From Tamilnaduibacter salinus (lineage in GTDB: Bacteria > Pseudomonadota > Gammaproteobacteria > Pseudomonadales > Oleiphilaceae), in assembly GCF_003096655.1 (NCBI RefSeq), contig NZ_QEKQ01000006.1:186001-250000 (forward strand): a stretch of 64,000 nucleotides of DNA. The letters run 5' to 3'. Shown piece after piece: positions 26,028 through 35,962 of this stretch (the first letter of the stretch is position 1; each line of letters opens with the position of its first letter). Both the position numbers and the translations under genes were made by a program. The notes beneath the pieces were generated by a model. That model was not told the origin of the DNA and did not search any database. It saw nothing but the letters and a program-made list of their open reading frames with translations.

Positions 26028-26939
26028 TCAGTCCTGCCGCACCAGCCGCCGAGGGGCAACCTCGCCAGCGGGTGTGACTTCTCCCAGTCCGAGAAACCGT
26101 TCCGCGCCGTGATACAGGCGCACGGAGCCGGTGCCGGACTGGCTTTTCATTCTAACTGCTTGGCCGTTCAATATCGACCGTGATTCGTCATCATCGAGCG
26201 TGATCGCCGGACATCCCGCCAGCGCGGTGTCCACGGGATACAACAACGGGTCAAGGGACTCACCGCCCTCCCGTCGCCGCACCAGCTCTTCGAGCGGCAT
26301 CGCCTGCTCCAGCGTGTACCCGGCGGCCAGCGTCCGGCGGAGCGCGGTCACGTGGGCGCCACAACCAAGAGCCTGGCCAATGTCCTCGACCAGAGTGCGG
26401 ATGTAGGTGCCTTTGGTACAGGTCACACGAATCTCAAATTCATCGGCGCCCTGGGATTCAAGAACCAGCTCCCGGATGGTGACCGGTCTTGGGGGGCGCT
26501 CCACGTCAATGCCCTCCCGCGCGTACTCATACAGCGGTCGACCATTGTGCTTGAGCGCGGAATACATGGAGGGAATCTGCTCGATCTCACCGCGGAAGGA
26601 GGCCAGTACCGACTCGAGACGGTCTTCATCGAGTTCAGGGACAGGGTCGGTCGACACCACCTCACCGTCGCTGTCGCCGGTCTCGGTGGTCACCCCCAAC
26701 CGGGCACGGGCGAGATACCCCTTGTCGCTGTCGAGCATCCACTGGGAAAACTTGGTGGCCTCACCGAAACACAGTGGCAGCACACCGGTGGCGAGCGGAT
26801 CCAGCGCGCCGGTGTGACCGGCCTTGGCCGCGCCCAGAAGGTGACGCACCGCCTGAAGAAGCTTGTTGGAGGTCATACCCGCCGGCTTGTCGACGACCAG
26901 CAGGCCGTTAACCGGTCGCCCTTTGCGACGCCGACTCAC
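26028..26939 (-). CDS. truB: tRNA pseudouridine-55 synthase
   Basis: 303 aa. The catalytic Asp lies in [16 protein letters not shown] (about Asp47), preceded by [10 protein letters not shown]. The PUA-like C-terminal region follows ([12 protein letters not shown]). It makes the T-loop pseudouridine in tRNA. It overlaps the rbfA end by 4 bases (ATGA), showing coupling. Confidence 0.97.
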   Translation of the reverse strand: MSRRRKGRPVNGLLVVDKPAGMTSNKLLQAVRHLLGAAKAGHTGALDPLATGVLPLCFGEATKFSQWMLDSDKGYLARARLGVTTETGDSDGEVVSTDPVPELDEDRLESVLASFRGEIEQIPSMYSALKHNGRPLYEYAREGIDVERPPRPVTIRELVLESQGADEFEIRVTCTKGTYIRTLVEDIGQALGCGAHVTALRRTLAAGYTLEQAMPLEELVRRREGGESLDPLLYPVDTALAGCPAITLDDDESRSILNGQAVRMKSQSGTGSVRLYHGAERFLGLGEVTPAGEVAPRRLVRQD

Positions 26940-27358
26940 TCGCGGCTCTCCCCGTCGCCATCGTCATCCGGAGTGTGCCGCACCACCGGCTCCTTACCGA
27001 CCGCCTGATCGATAAGGTCGTCAAGTCGACGACTCTGACTCATGGCGTTGTCGAAGTGGAATCGCAGCTCGGGCACAACACGCAGTTTCATCGCCCGCCC
27101 GATCTGCCCACGAAGGAAACCGCCCGCCTTGCGAAGGACCATCAGGGCGTCCGCAATGTCCGGATGATCCTCGGAGAGATCATCGGTGGTCAGCAGCGAG
27201 ATGTAGACGTCGGCATACCCCAGGTCACGGCTGACGCGCACCGCGTTAATGGTCACCATGCCCAGGCGCGGATCCTTGACCTCACGCTGGATCAGTTGTG
27301 CCAGCTCGCGCTGGATCTGGTCGCCGACCCGTTCGGTTCGGCTGAATTCTTTCGGCAT
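26936..27358 (-). CDS. rbfA: 30S ribosome-binding factor A
   Basis: 140 aa. A KH-like fold with the family motifs [24 protein letters not shown] and [15 protein letters not shown], and an acidic tail ([10 protein letters not shown]). It helps 16S rRNA maturation and cold adaptation. It sits between infB and truB as in E. coli. Confidence 0.96.
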   Translation of the reverse strand: MPKEFSRTERVGDQIQRELAQLIQREVKDPRLGMVTINAVRVSRDLGYADVYISLLTTDDLSEDHPDIADALMVLRKAGGFLRGQIGRAMKLRVVPELRFHFDNAMSQSRRLDDLIDQAVGKEPVVRHTPDDDGDGESRE

Positions 27359-27383
27359 GAATCGGACTCGGTCTCAATGAACG

Positions 27384-27434
27384 GCGCCCCGGACTGCCAG
27401 GTCTGTCCTATCGGACAGGCCTGACCCGGGGCGC
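27384..27434 (-). other. Large intercistronic hairpin between infB and rbfA
   Basis: GCGCCCCGG pairs with CCGGGGCGC at the base, and an inner stem TGTCC-GATA-GGACA is flanked by CAGG/CCTG pairs. There is no T run, so it is more likely an RNA processing or stability element than a terminator. Confidence 0.6.
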
Positions 27435-27462
27435 TTCAGTGGTTTACGTGACGGCTGACGCC

Positions 27463-30021
27463 TCAGCTCTGCAGCTCACGCTGCACCTGAACACGGTCGA
27501 AGACCTCGATCTGGTCTCCCACCTTGACGTCATACCCTTTAACGCCAATACCGCACTCGAGGCCTTTCTTCACGTCCTGGACGTCGTCCTTGTAGCGGCG
27601 CAGCGACTGGAGCTCGCCCTCAAAGATCACCACGTTGTCCCGAAGGACGCGGATCGGCTTGTTCCGGTACACCACACCCTCGGTCACCATGCAGCCGGCC
27701 ACCTGGCCGAACTTGGGTGAGCGGAAGGTATCGCGAACGTCTGCAATGCCCACAATGTCTTCGCGGTACTCGGGCGCCAGCATGCCGGTCAGCGCCGCCT
27801 TCACATCATCAATCATATTGTAGATGATGCTGTAGTAGCGCAGATCGACCCCTTCTTCCTCCACCTTGCGCTTGGAGGCGGCATCCGCACGGACGTTGAA
27901 GCCGAACACGACCGCTTCCGAGGCCAGCGCCAGGCTGATGTCCGTTTCGGCAATGCCGCCGACGCCGGACGATACGATCTTGACCTGGACTTCGTCGTTG
28001 CCCAGATCCTGCAGGGCCTTGGTGATCGCCTCGAGAGAACCACGTACGTCCGCCTTCAGGACCACGTTGAGGGTTTTCACCTCATCTTTGCCCATGTTCT
28101 CGAACAGGTTCTCAAGCTTCGCCGCCTGCTGTCGCTGCAGACGCTGCTCACGCTCGCGCTTCTGACGGAACTCGGCCAGCTCTTTGGCTTTCTTTTCATC
28201 GGCTACGACGTAGAACTCGTCACCCGCATCCGGGGTGCCGTTCAGACCCAGCACCTCGACCGGAATCGACGGCCCCGCCGACTTCACCTGCTGCCCCGTT
28301 TCGTCCATCAGAGCACGGACCTTGCCGTAGAAAGCGCCAGCGACAATCGTTTCGCCCTGACGCAGGGTGCCGTTCTGTACCAGGACGGTGGCAACGGAAC
28401 CGCGCCCCTTCTCCAGGCTGGACTCGACGACGACGCCCATACCAGGGCCTTCCGGTGCGGCTTCCAGCTCCAGAATTTCCGACTGCAGCAGCAGCGCTTC
28501 AAGCAGGTCGTCAATGCCGTCACCGGTGTGAGCGGACAGCGGCACGAACTGGATGTCACCACCCCAGTCTTCGGGGATGACTTCCATGCCTGCGAGCTCG
28601 GTCTTGATCCGGTCAGGATCCGCGCCTTCCTTGTCCATTTTGTTGATGGCGACAACGATCGGAACACCCGCCGAGCGGGCATGATCGACCGCTTCCCGGG
28701 TTTGCGGCATAACCCCGTCATCAGCGGCGACAACCAGAACAACGATGTCCGTGGACTGCGCGCCCCGTGCCCGCATGGACGTGAACGCCGCGTGGCCCGG
28801 TGTATCCAGGAACGTGACCATACCCTGGTCCGTATCCACGTGATACGCACCGATGTGCTGGGTGATGCCGCCGGATTCGCCTGCGGCCACCTTGGTTCGA
28901 CGGATGTGGTCCAGCAGCGACGTCTTACCGTGGTCCACGTGCCCCATGACACTGATGACCGGCGCACGCTTTTCCTTCTCGCCTTTCTCACCTTCGGAGG
29001 CGATCTCGCTCAGGACATCTTCCTCCAGAGCGTCTTCACTGACCGTTTTGGCCTTGTGGCCCATTTCTTCGGTCACCAGTACGGCGGTTTCCTGGTCCAG
29101 CGCCTGGTTGATCGTGGTCATCACGCCCATGTTCATCAGCGCCTTGATCACGTCACCGGCCTTGATGGCCATCCGCTGGGCCAGCTCGCCCACCGTGATG
29201 GTCTCAGGAATTTCCACTTCACGGACAATCGGCTTGGTGGGTTTTTCGAAGCCATGCCGATTCGATTGCGACTTACCACGACGCTTGGCCTTGAGCGGCT
29301 TACGCATCTCGTCGTCCGGCATTGCGGCCGCGCGGCTGCTGCGCGGGCCACGGTGGCCGGCCGATTTCTTCTTCGGCTTGCCGTCTTCGAAATCGTCGTC
29401 GCGGCGCCCCTTGTCCTTTTTCTTCTTCGCCTTGCGCTTGGCTTTCTCCGGATCGGGCGGCGGGGCCGGCATGTCCTCGACCGGTGCCGGTTCCTCGGCA
29501 GCGGCCGGTTCCGGATCTTGAGTGGCTTCCGGGGTTTCCGCTTTTGGAGCCTCCTCCTGAGCGTCTTCCGGCGCTGGCTTCTCCGGCGCTTCAGCCTGAA
29601 CCTCCGGTGCCGGTTGCTCCGGCTCCGGGGGCGGTTCCGGGGACGGCTCCGGCTGCGATGCAGGAGCTTCAGTCGCCGGCGCTTCGGCTTCCGCCTCTGC
29701 TTCCGCCTGTTTTGCCGCTTCGGCGCGCTTTACATAGGTCCGCTTCTTACGCACCTCGACGTTCACCGTCTTGGACCGACCGCTGCCGGCGCCCGTTTTG
29801 AGCGTCGTGGTGGTCTTGCGCTTCAGGGTAATCTTGCGCGGCTCGGCTTCTGCCTCACCATGATGTTTCCGCAGGTACGCGAGCAGTTGCTGCTTCTCGT
29901 CACTGGAGACCGAATCGTCCTCAGAGCGGGCTTTCAGGCCCGCTTCAACGATCTGGCGCAGCAAACGATCCACGGGAGCGCCTACATCATCGGCCAGCTG
30001 TTTTACAGTCACTTCAGCCAT
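27463..30021 (-). CDS. infB: Translation initiation factor IF-2
   Basis: 852 aa. The N-terminal IF2N domain ([14 protein letters not shown]) is followed by a very acidic, Ala/Glu/Pro-rich linker (about 100-250). The GTPase domain has G1 GHVDHGKTS (from residue 360), DTPGH and [10 protein letters not shown]-terminal domains follow and include the fMet-tRNA-binding region. It brings initiator tRNA to the 30S subunit. Start 30019-30021 follows GAGGAGG; the frame extends 16 codons upstream into the nusA gap. The acidic linker fits a salt-adapted proteome. Confidence 0.97.
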   Translation of the reverse strand: MAEVTVKQLADDVGAPVDRLLRQIVEAGLKARSEDDSVSSDEKQQLLAYLRKHHGEAEAEPRKITLKRKTTTTLKTGAGSGRSKTVNVEVRKKRTYVKRAEAAKQAEAEAEAEAPATEAPASQPEPSPEPPPEPEQPAPEVQAEAPEKPAPEDAQEEAPKAETPEATQDPEPAAAEEPAPVEDMPAPPPDPEKAKRKAKKKKDKGRRDDDFEDGKPKKKSAGHRGPRSSRAAAMPDDEMRKPLKAKRRGKSQSNRHGFEKPTKPIVREVEIPETITVGELAQRMAIKAGDVIKALMNMGVMTTINQALDQETAVLVTEEMGHKAKTVSEDALEEDVLSEIASEGEKGEKEKRAPVISVMGHVDHGKTSLLDHIRRTKVAAGESGGITQHIGAYHVDTDQGMVTFLDTPGHAAFTSMRARGAQSTDIVVLVVAADDGVMPQTREAVDHARSAGVPIVVAINKMDKEGADPDRIKTELAGMEVIPEDWGGDIQFVPLSAHTGDGIDDLLEALLLQSEILELEAAPEGPGMGVVVESSLEKGRGSVATVLVQNGTLRQGETIVAGAFYGKVRALMDETGQQVKSAGPSIPVEVLGLNGTPDAGDEFYVVADEKKAKELAEFRQKREREQRLQRQQAAKLENLFENMGKDEVKTLNVVLKADVRGSLEAITKALQDLGNDEVQVKIVSSGVGGIAETDISLALASEAVVFGFNVRADAASKRKVEEEGVDLRYYSIIYNMIDDVKAALTGMLAPEYREDIVGIADVRDTFRSPKFGQVAGCMVTEGVVYRNKPIRVLRDNVVIFEGELQSLRRYKDDVQDVKKGLECGIGVKGYDVKVGDQIEVFDRVQVQRELQS

Positions 30022-30040
30022 ACTGGTCCTCCTCTCCCGG

Positions 30041-31534
30041 TTATTCCTGGTCCTCGAACCAGGGCGCACGTGCGGTCATAATCAGTTGGCCCGCGCGCTC
30101 TTCATCCATTTCGTCGATTTCCATCAGATCATCGACGGACTGTTCCGCCAGATCGTCCATGGAACGAATGCCCATGCCGGCCAGCTGAAAGGCCAGGGTC
30201 CGATCCATACCATCCATGTTGAGCAGGTCTTCGGCAGGCTCATTGCCCTCCAGAGCCTCCTCACTGGCCAGAGCCTTGTTGAGAAGCTGGTCTTTGGCCC
30301 GGCGCCGCAGCTCGGTCACCGTCTCTTCATCGAACCCTTCGATCTCGAGCATTTCATCCATCGGGACATAGGCCACCTCTTCCAGCGTGGTGAACCCTTC
30401 CTCTATCAGCACGCCCGCAAACTCCTCATCCACATCGAGATTATCGATGAAGTGATTGAGCAGACGGTTGTATTCCTCTTCCTGCTTCTCGCCGGCCTCA
30501 TCCTCGGTCATCACGTCCAGCGTCCAGCCGGTCAGTTCGCTTGCAAGGCGAACGTTCTGGCCATTACGGCCGATGGCCTGTGCGAGATTGTCTTCAGCAA
30601 CAGCCACTTCCATGGACTGACGGTCCTCGTCGATGACAATGGACGCGACATCCGCCGGCGCCATGGCGTTGATCACCAGTTGAGCCGGGTTGTCGTCCCA
30701 AAGCACGATGTCAACGCGCTCACCGCCCAGTTCGTTGGACACCGCCTGAACCCGTGATCCGCGCATGCCAACACAGGCACCGACAGGATCAATGCGCCGA
30801 TCGTTGGTTTTCACGGCAATCTTGGCGCGGGAGCCCGGATCCCGGGCCGCACCCCGGATTTCAATCAGCTCTTCGGCAATCTCCGGCACCTCGATGCGGA
30901 ACAGCTCAATCAGCATTGCCGGACTGGTCCGGCTGAGGATCAACTGGGGGCCACGATGGTCGGTGCGGATTTCGAGCAGCAGGGCCCGGATACGGTCCCC
31001 CATGCGGAACGTTTCCCGCGGGATCAACTGATCGCGTGGCAGCAACGCCTCGGCGTTGCCCCCCAGATCGACGATGACGTTGTCACGTGTGACCTTCTTG
31101 ACGGAGCCGGCAACCAGCTCGCCGACCCGATCTCGGTAACTGTCCACGATGCGGCTGCGCTCGGCTTCCCGCACCTTCTGGAAGATGATCTGTTTCGCAG
31201 CCTGGGCTCCGATGCGGCCGAACGAGACCGACTCGACCTTTTCCTCGTACACATCGCCGGGCTGCAGACTGCCTTCCAGCTCATCGGCTTCCTGGAGCGT
31301 CAGCTCCGTGCCCAGTGCCGGAACGGCATCATTATCAACGACCAGCCAGCGGCGGAAGGTTTCGTAGTCGCCGGTCTTGCGGTCAATGGCGACCCGAATA
31401 TCGGCTTCCTCTTCCTCGTACCGCTTCTTGGCAGCCGTCGCCAGGGCAAGCTCGATGGCCTCAAAAATGACATCCTTTTCCACGCCCTTTTCGTTAGAGA
31501 CAGCCTCCACGACCGCCAGGATCTCTTTACTCAT
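30041..31534 (-). CDS. nusA: Transcription termination/antitermination factor NusA
   Basis: 497 aa (E. coli 495). N-terminal polymerase-binding domain (1-130), S1 (about 135-200, [22 protein letters not shown]), two KH domains ([35 protein letters not shown]) and two acidic C-terminal repeats (about 365-495). It promotes pausing and intrinsic termination and takes part in antitermination complexes. It lies in rimP-nusA-infB; terminators ahead of rimP could let NusA limit its own expression. Confidence 0.98.
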   Translation of the reverse strand: MSKEILAVVEAVSNEKGVEKDVIFEAIELALATAAKKRYEEEEADIRVAIDRKTGDYETFRRWLVVDNDAVPALGTELTLQEADELEGSLQPGDVYEEKVESVSFGRIGAQAAKQIIFQKVREAERSRIVDSYRDRVGELVAGSVKKVTRDNVIVDLGGNAEALLPRDQLIPRETFRMGDRIRALLLEIRTDHRGPQLILSRTSPAMLIELFRIEVPEIAEELIEIRGAARDPGSRAKIAVKTNDRRIDPVGACVGMRGSRVQAVSNELGGERVDIVLWDDNPAQLVINAMAPADVASIVIDEDRQSMEVAVAEDNLAQAIGRNGQNVRLASELTGWTLDVMTEDEAGEKQEEEYNRLLNHFIDNLDVDEEFAGVLIEEGFTTLEEVAYVPMDEMLEIEGFDEETVTELRRRAKDQLLNKALASEEALEGNEPAEDLLNMDGMDRTLAFQLAGMGIRSMDDLAEQSVDDLMEIDEMDEERAGQLIMTARAPWFEDQE

Positions 31535-31576
31535 CTGTTTGCCCTGCCTTAACCCTTTGACTTGGACTCAAATGAT

Positions 31577-32038
31577 TCAATCAAACACCGGAACAATGTT
31601 CGCCTTTTCAATGCTGTCAAACGGCAGCACCAGTTCTTCGTCATCCACCTGAACGACGACATCACCGTCTTCCAGCCCGCACAGTCGTCCCTCGAATTTG
31701 CGACGTCCTTCAAACGCCATTCTCAGGCGAAGCCGAATCCGGTGGCCGGCCCATGCCTCGTACTGGTGGGGATAGAAAAGCGGACGATCCATCCCGGGCG
31801 ACGACACCTCCAGGGTGTATTCGTTACGGATGGGGTCCTCGACATCCAGCACGCTGCTGATCTGCCGGCTGACGCGTTCACAGTCATCCACGGAGACGCC
31901 ATTCTCAGCGTCCTCAATGAACACCCGTAGGACAGAGTGACGGCCCTGCGAGCGATAATCGATCCCCCAGCACTCGAAGCCCAGCCCTTCAATGACCGGG
32001 GTCAGTATTGATTCAAGCTTCTGCAGTTTGGCGGACAA
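31577..32038 (-). CDS. rimP: Ribosome maturation factor RimP
   Basis: 153 aa with a TTG start at 32036-32038, chosen because GGAGA lies upstream and [11 protein letters not shown] aligns with the E. coli RimP start. The frame can be extended to a TTG at 32077, but that would begin inside a terminator T run. Family motifs: [31 protein letters not shown] and the C-terminal [11 protein letters not shown]. It aids 30S assembly. First gene of the operon with nusA and infB. Confidence 0.94.
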   Translation of the reverse strand: MSAKLQKLESILTPVIEGLGFECWGIDYRSQGRHSVLRVFIEDAENGVSVDDCERVSRQISSVLDVEDPIRNEYTLEVSSPGMDRPLFYPHQYEAWAGHRIRLRLRMAFEGRRKFEGRLCGLEDGDVVVQVDDEELVLPFDSIEKANIVPVFD

Positions 32039-32075
32039 GTCGCTTCTGTCTCCGTCACATTCTTTCGCTACAAAC

Positions 32076-32105
32076 AAAAAAAGGGCCTGATTCCCAGCCC
32101 TTTTT
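32076..32105 (-). terminator. Intrinsic terminator directly before rimP
   Basis: On the minus strand AAAAAGGGC-(10)-GCCCTTTTT followed by further T. It ends 37 bases before the rimP TTG, leaving no room for a promoter between it and the gene. Transcripts reaching rimP from upstream must read through it. T runs also occur on the plus strand. Confidence 0.8.
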
Positions 32106-32138
32106 CAAACACGGGCCCGTCAGTGCCAGGCCCCTTAA

Positions 32139-32166
32139 CAAAAAGCCCCTGTACATCCGGGGCCTT
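32139..32166 (-). terminator. Second terminator-like hairpin in the rimP leader
   Basis: On the minus strand AAGGCCCC-(8)-GGGGCTTTTTG. The 5' arm AGGCCCC can instead pair perfectly with GGGGCCT at plus positions 32128-32134, further downstream in the transcript, giving an alternative fold that would break this terminator. Confidence 0.6.
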
Positions 32167-32184
32167 CTGAAGACGTTGCGTGCC

Positions 32185-32328
32185 GGAAAAGCTCCCTGCT
32201 TTTCCGCCGACAGACACCTGGCCTGCCTGAGCGGCTTTGTGCCCCATCCCACGGACGGGCACAGGTAGCCGCCGCAATGATCGCCGAAGTATAAAAACCC
32301 CGGCGAAACTGGTCAAGGTTTGACCAGT
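32185..32328 (-). other. Further stem-loops between tRNA-Leu and rimP
   Basis: GGAAAAGC-TCCCT-GCTTTTCC at 32185-32205 and ACTGGTCAA-(3)-TTGACCAGT at 32308-32328. The latter follows the tRNA 3' end by about 30 bases and may define processing or termination of the secG-tRNA transcript. No initiator tRNA gene is present, though some relatives carry one here. Confidence 0.5.
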
Positions 32329-32359
32329 CTGCACCACCCTCTCGGGCAACGCTCCTGTA

Positions 32360-32444
32360 TGGTGCCGAAGGCCGGACTCGAACCGGCACGGCTTGCGCCA
32401 CTACCCCCTCAAGATAGCGTGTCTACCAGTTCCACCACTTCGGC
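32360..32444 (-). tRNA. leuU: tRNA-Leu (anticodon GAG)
   Basis: 85 bases including an encoded CCA. Acceptor stem GCCGAAG/CTTCGGC, anticodon stem CTATC/GGTAG with loop TTGAGGG giving GAG, a variable arm of the class II type, and T loop GGTTCGAGTCC. It lies 7 bases after secG, the same place as leuU in E. coli. Confidence 0.95.
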
Positions 32445-32451
32445 AACAAAC

Positions 32452-32883
32452 TTACTCGAGCTCGGGAATGTCAGAACCACCCCCGGACTCGCCCTGATTC
32501 GTCTCACCCGACTGGCCGTCAGAGCCACTCTCTTCCAGAGCCGGCACATCGCCGCTTTCACCAGACTGCTCCTGGCTGCCGCCCGCGCTTTGCGCCGGCG
32601 CCGAGGTCTCCTGAGCCTCAGGCACACCAACCTGACCAGCCACTTCCGCCCGCTCTTTGGCGAACACGGCCAGCGTAAAGCTGGTCACAAAAAACACCGC
32701 AGCCAGAAACGCCGTGGCACGACTCAGAAAGTTTCCACTCCCCTGACTGCCAAACACGGTCTGGGAAGCGCCACCGCCAAAAGCGGCGCCAGCATCCGCG
32801 CCCTTGCCCTGCTGGATCAGCACCAGCGCCACCAGGGCGACAGCAATCAGCACGTGAGCAACGACTACCAGTGTTTCCAACAT
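32452..32883 (-). CDS. secG: Preprotein translocase subunit SecG
   Basis: 143 aa. Two membrane segments (about 1-22, [21 protein letters not shown], and 53-73) flank the conserved loop [22 protein letters not shown]. The tail after residue 80 is long and rich in Glu, Ser and Gly (typical SecG is about 110 aa). It supports SecYEG translocation. Start at 32881-32883, after the extended frame's first Met codons. Confidence 0.95.
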   Translation of the reverse strand: MLETLVVVAHVLIAVALVALVLIQQGKGADAGAAFGGGASQTVFGSQGSGNFLSRATAFLAAVFFVTSFTLAVFAKERAEVAGQVGVPEAQETSAPAQSAGGSQEQSGESGDVPALEESGSDGQSGETNQGESGGGSDIPELE

Positions 32884-32894
32884 AATCCGCTCTC

Positions 32895-33644
32895 TCAAGC
32901 CGCCCGACAGATGGCTAGGAAGTCCGGCGCACTCAGCGAGGCACCGCCAATCAAGCCCCCATCAATATCGGGCTGCGCAAACAATTCTTTCGCGTTGTCC
33001 GGCTTAACGCTTCCGCCGTATAACAACGTCATCTCTTCTGCCGGAGCACCCATCCCTTTGAGTGTCTGGCGAATCACGGCATGCACGCTCTGTGCGTCCT
33101 CCGCCGTCGCGGTCCGGCCTGTACCGATGGCCCAGACTGGCTCATAAGCCACAACGACCCGGAGCCAATCGGCATCGCTGACGCGGGACAAGCCCTGCTT
33201 CAACTGCTCACCAACCACCCGGTCCTGAGCGCCTGCCTCACGCTGAGCCTCTGTTTCACCAACGCAGAGGATCACGTTGAGGCTGGCCGACAGCGCGTTG
33301 TCCACTTTGTCGGCGATCAGCGTGTCGGTCTCGCCAAGCAACTCGCGGCGCTCGGAATGACCAACCAATGCGTACCGGCACCCGGCATCGTGCGCCATCG
33401 GCGCTGACACTTCGCCGGTGTACGCCCCTTTGTTCCACCGTGAAACGTCCTGAATACCAACCGACGTTTCGGATTCGGCCAGAGCAGCATTCACGAGCGT
33501 CGCATAAATAGCGGGAGGAATGATAACAACCTCAACACCATTATCAAGCTCGGCGAGCCCGTCCTGAATGTCACCGACCAGACCACTGGCCATTGCCGTG
33601 GAGCCATTGAGCTTCCAGTTGGCGGCGATCAGCTTCCGTCGCAT
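32895..33644 (-). CDS. tpiA: Triosephosphate isomerase
   Basis: 249 aa. The motifs are ANWKLNGS (Asn, Lys), VGHSERR (catalytic His), [11 protein letters not shown] (catalytic Glu) and [10 protein letters not shown] (phosphate loop). It interconverts DHAP and glyceraldehyde 3-phosphate. Position between glmM and secG is the Pseudomonas arrangement. It ends 11 bases before secG. Confidence 0.97.
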   Translation of the reverse strand: MRRKLIAANWKLNGSTAMASGLVGDIQDGLAELDNGVEVVIIPPAIYATLVNAALAESETSVGIQDVSRWNKGAYTGEVSAPMAHDAGCRYALVGHSERRELLGETDTLIADKVDNALSASLNVILCVGETEAQREAGAQDRVVGEQLKQGLSRVSDADWLRVVVAYEPVWAIGTGRTATAEDAQSVHAVIRQTLKGMGAPAEEMTLLYGGSVKPDNAKELFAQPDIDGGLIGGASLSAPDFLAICRAA

Positions 33645-33704
33645 ACCTCACCCCGGCCTCAAGCGAAGGCGAACTATACAGGAGGCACCCGGACACGGCA
33701 AGCG

Positions 33705-35051
33705 TCAGGCAGCGCCGGAATCCCGCACCACGTTCGCGAGTCGGTCAGCCCACTCTGTCATCGCCGATTCATCCTCGCCTTCGACCATCACACGGATCAG
33801 CGGCTCGGTTCCGGAGGCACGCAGCAGAACGCGCCCGGCATCCCCGAGGGCTTTCTCGGCCTCGGCCACGGCGTCGGCGACAACCTTCCGACTCATCGGG
33901 TCAAACCGTTCTTCGACAGTGACATTCACAAGCACCTGCGGGAGCCTTGTCATCTCACGGCGCAACTCCGCCAGCGGCCGGTCTGCTCGCCACACCGCCA
34001 TCAGCACCTGCAAAGCGGAAACAATGCCATCGCCCGTCGTGGTGCAGTCGCGGATCACCAGGTGGCCAGAGCCCTCGCCTCCCAGCTGCCACCCCCGCGA
34101 GATGAGCTGCTCCATGACGTACCGGTCGCCCACCTTCGCGCGGACGAAGGGAATGTCACGTTCCTGCAGTGCCAGCGCGACCCCGAGGTTGGTCATGAGC
34201 GTGCCGACCACACCGCCCCGCAGACGGCCTTCCCGATGGCGCTGGGCGGCAATGATGTACAGCAGCTCATCGCCGTCCACGACGCTGCCATCCCGGTCCA
34301 CGAACTGGACCCGGTCCCCATCCCCGTCAAAGGCGATCCCCAGATCCGCCTGCCGATGCACCACCTCGTTCTGGAGCGCATCCAGATGGGTGGAGCCCAC
34401 CCCGAGATTGATATTGAGGCCGTCGGGCTCAGAACCAATCACCGAGACGATCGCGCCCAGCTCCTGAAACACCTTGGGTGCGACGTGATAGGTCGCGCCG
34501 TGAGCGCAATCCAGCACGATGCGCATGCCATCGAGCCGAAACTCGTTGGGCACCGTGCTCTTACAGAACTCGACATAGCGCCCGGGCGCATCGTCCACCC
34601 TGGATGCTTTGCCCAGATCCGCAGCATCGCAAACTGCCAGCGGTCGATCCAGCCAGTCCTCAATCTCCGCCTCGACGGAATCACTCAGCTTCGTCCCTTC
34701 ATGCGAGAAAAACTTGATGCCGTTATCATGATGGGGGTTGTGAGAGGCGCTGATGACGATCCCCGCCGACGCGCGGAAGGTGCGGGTGAGATAGGCAATC
34801 GCTGGCGTCGGCATGGGCCCCAGCAGGCGCACATCAATCCCGGCGGCGGCGAGGCCGGCCTCAAGAGCCGACTCGAACATGTAGCCCGACAGACGGGTAT
34901 CCTTGCCGATCAGCACCCGGTTGCGCTGACCGTCGCGCCGCAACACCTGGCCGGCGGCCCAACCAAGCTTGAGCATAAAATCCGGCGTGATGGGCTCGCT
35001 GCCAACCCGCCCCCGAATCCCATCGGTTCCAAAATAACGGCGTTCCGTCAT
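33705..35051 (-). CDS. glmM: Phosphoglucosamine mutase
   Basis: 448 aa (E. coli 445). The start YFGTDGIRG, the phosphoserine loop [17 protein letters not shown], the metal-binding FDGDGDR and the C-terminal [17 protein letters not shown] are all typical. It turns glucosamine-6-phosphate into the 1-phosphate for UDP-GlcNAc synthesis. It overlaps folP by 4 bases (coupled). Confidence 0.98.
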   Translation of the reverse strand: MTERRYFGTDGIRGRVGSEPITPDFMLKLGWAAGQVLRRDGQRNRVLIGKDTRLSGYMFESALEAGLAAAGIDVRLLGPMPTPAIAYLTRTFRASAGIVISASHNPHHDNGIKFFSHEGTKLSDSVEAEIEDWLDRPLAVCDAADLGKASRVDDAPGRYVEFCKSTVPNEFRLDGMRIVLDCAHGATYHVAPKVFQELGAIVSVIGSEPDGLNINLGVGSTHLDALQNEVVHRQADLGIAFDGDGDRVQFVDRDGSVVDGDELLYIIAAQRHREGRLRGGVVGTLMTNLGVALALQERDIPFVRAKVGDRYVMEQLISRGWQLGGEGSGHLVIRDCTTTGDGIVSALQVLMAVWRADRPLAELRREMTRLPQVLVNVTVEERFDPMSRKVVADAVAEAEKALGDAGRVLLRASGTEPLIRVMVEGEDESAMTEWADRLANVVRDSGAA

Positions 35052-35875
35052 GTTATGGCGTCCTCCATCGCAGCCACCAACCGGGCGGCATCAATCGTCG
35101 CATTCACGTCATGGACACGCAGTATCTGTGCACCCTTCAGGGCGGATATTGTCGCCGCCGCCACACTGGCAGGCAAGCGCTCGTCCACGGAACGGCCCGT
35201 CACATGGCCGAGCATCGACTTGCGGGACATGCCGACCAGCAATGGATAGCCCAGTTCGTGGAATCGCTCCAGGCGCCCCAGCAACTGCAGGTTGTGGGTC
35301 ACGGACTTACCAAACCCGAAACCGGGATCAAGGATCAGTTGGTCGCCGGCAATACCGGCCGCCCGGACCGCATCCACACGAGCCTTCAGAAATCCGGCTA
35401 CTTCCTCAGTGACACTGTCATAGCGGGGACGCTCCTGCATGGTACCGGGCTCGCCCTGCATGTGCATCAGACAGACCGGCAGACCGCTGTCGGCGGCGGC
35501 CGATAGCGCCCCCTCGCGCCGCAACGCCCGCACGTCATTGATCAACCCCGCCCCCAGGCGCGCCGTCTCTAGGATCACTTCCGGGGTGCTGGTGTCCACT
35601 GAGATGATCGTCTCCACTTCCGAGGCGATCGCCTCCACGACCGGACAGACCCGGTCCAGCTCTTCCTGCACGGACACCGGCGCGGCCCCCGGGCGCGTGG
35701 ACTCCCCTCCGACATCCACAAAGCTGGCGCCTTCAGCCACCATCTCACGCGCATGCGTCAGAGCGCGATCCACCGTATTGAAGTGCCCACCATCGGAAAA
35801 CGAATCCGGTGTGATATTGATGATGCCCATGACGCGTGGCGCGTCGAGTCGGCATTGCTGGGTCCCAAACTGCAT
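35048..35875 (-). CDS. folP: Dihydropteroate synthase
   Basis: 275 aa. Family motifs are [45 protein letters not shown] and [12 protein letters not shown]. It joins p-aminobenzoate to dihydropterin pyrophosphate, the sulfonamide target. It starts 36 bases after the ftsH terminator, so expression may rely on read-through or a promoter that I could not place. Confidence 0.97.
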   Translation of the reverse strand: MQFGTQQCRLDAPRVMGIINITPDSFSDGGHFNTVDRALTHAREMVAEGASFVDVGGESTRPGAAPVSVQEELDRVCPVVEAIASEVETIISVDTSTPEVILETARLGAGLINDVRALRREGALSAAADSGLPVCLMHMQGEPGTMQERPRYDSVTEEVAGFLKARVDAVRAAGIAGDQLILDPGFGFGKSVTHNLQLLGRLERFHELGYPLLVGMSRKSMLGHVTGRSVDERLPASVAAATISALKGAQILRVHDVNATIDAARLVAAMEDAIT

Positions 35876-35910
35876 GGGCGGGCGCCCCCCTATGATTGTG
35901 TTGCCATAAC

Positions 35911-35936
35911 GAAAAACGCCGCCCGTTGGGCGGCGT
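35911..35936 (-). terminator. Terminator after ftsH
   Basis: ACGCCGCCC-GTT-GGGCGGCGT with a T run on the minus strand, 27 bases after the ftsH stop. It probably reduces transcription into folP-glmM. Confidence 0.85.
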
Positions 35937-35962
35937 CATGAGCACGGGCCGGTAGTCGACCG

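Noticed and set aside
28528-30081. Long plus-strand open frame opposite the infB linker
   Set aside because: Low-complexity Arg/Leu/Phe translation caused by the repetitive acidic linker of IF2.
32076-32359. Initiator tRNA gene expected between tRNA-Leu and rimP
   Set aside because: The sequence contains only stem-loops; no cloverleaf could be drawn.
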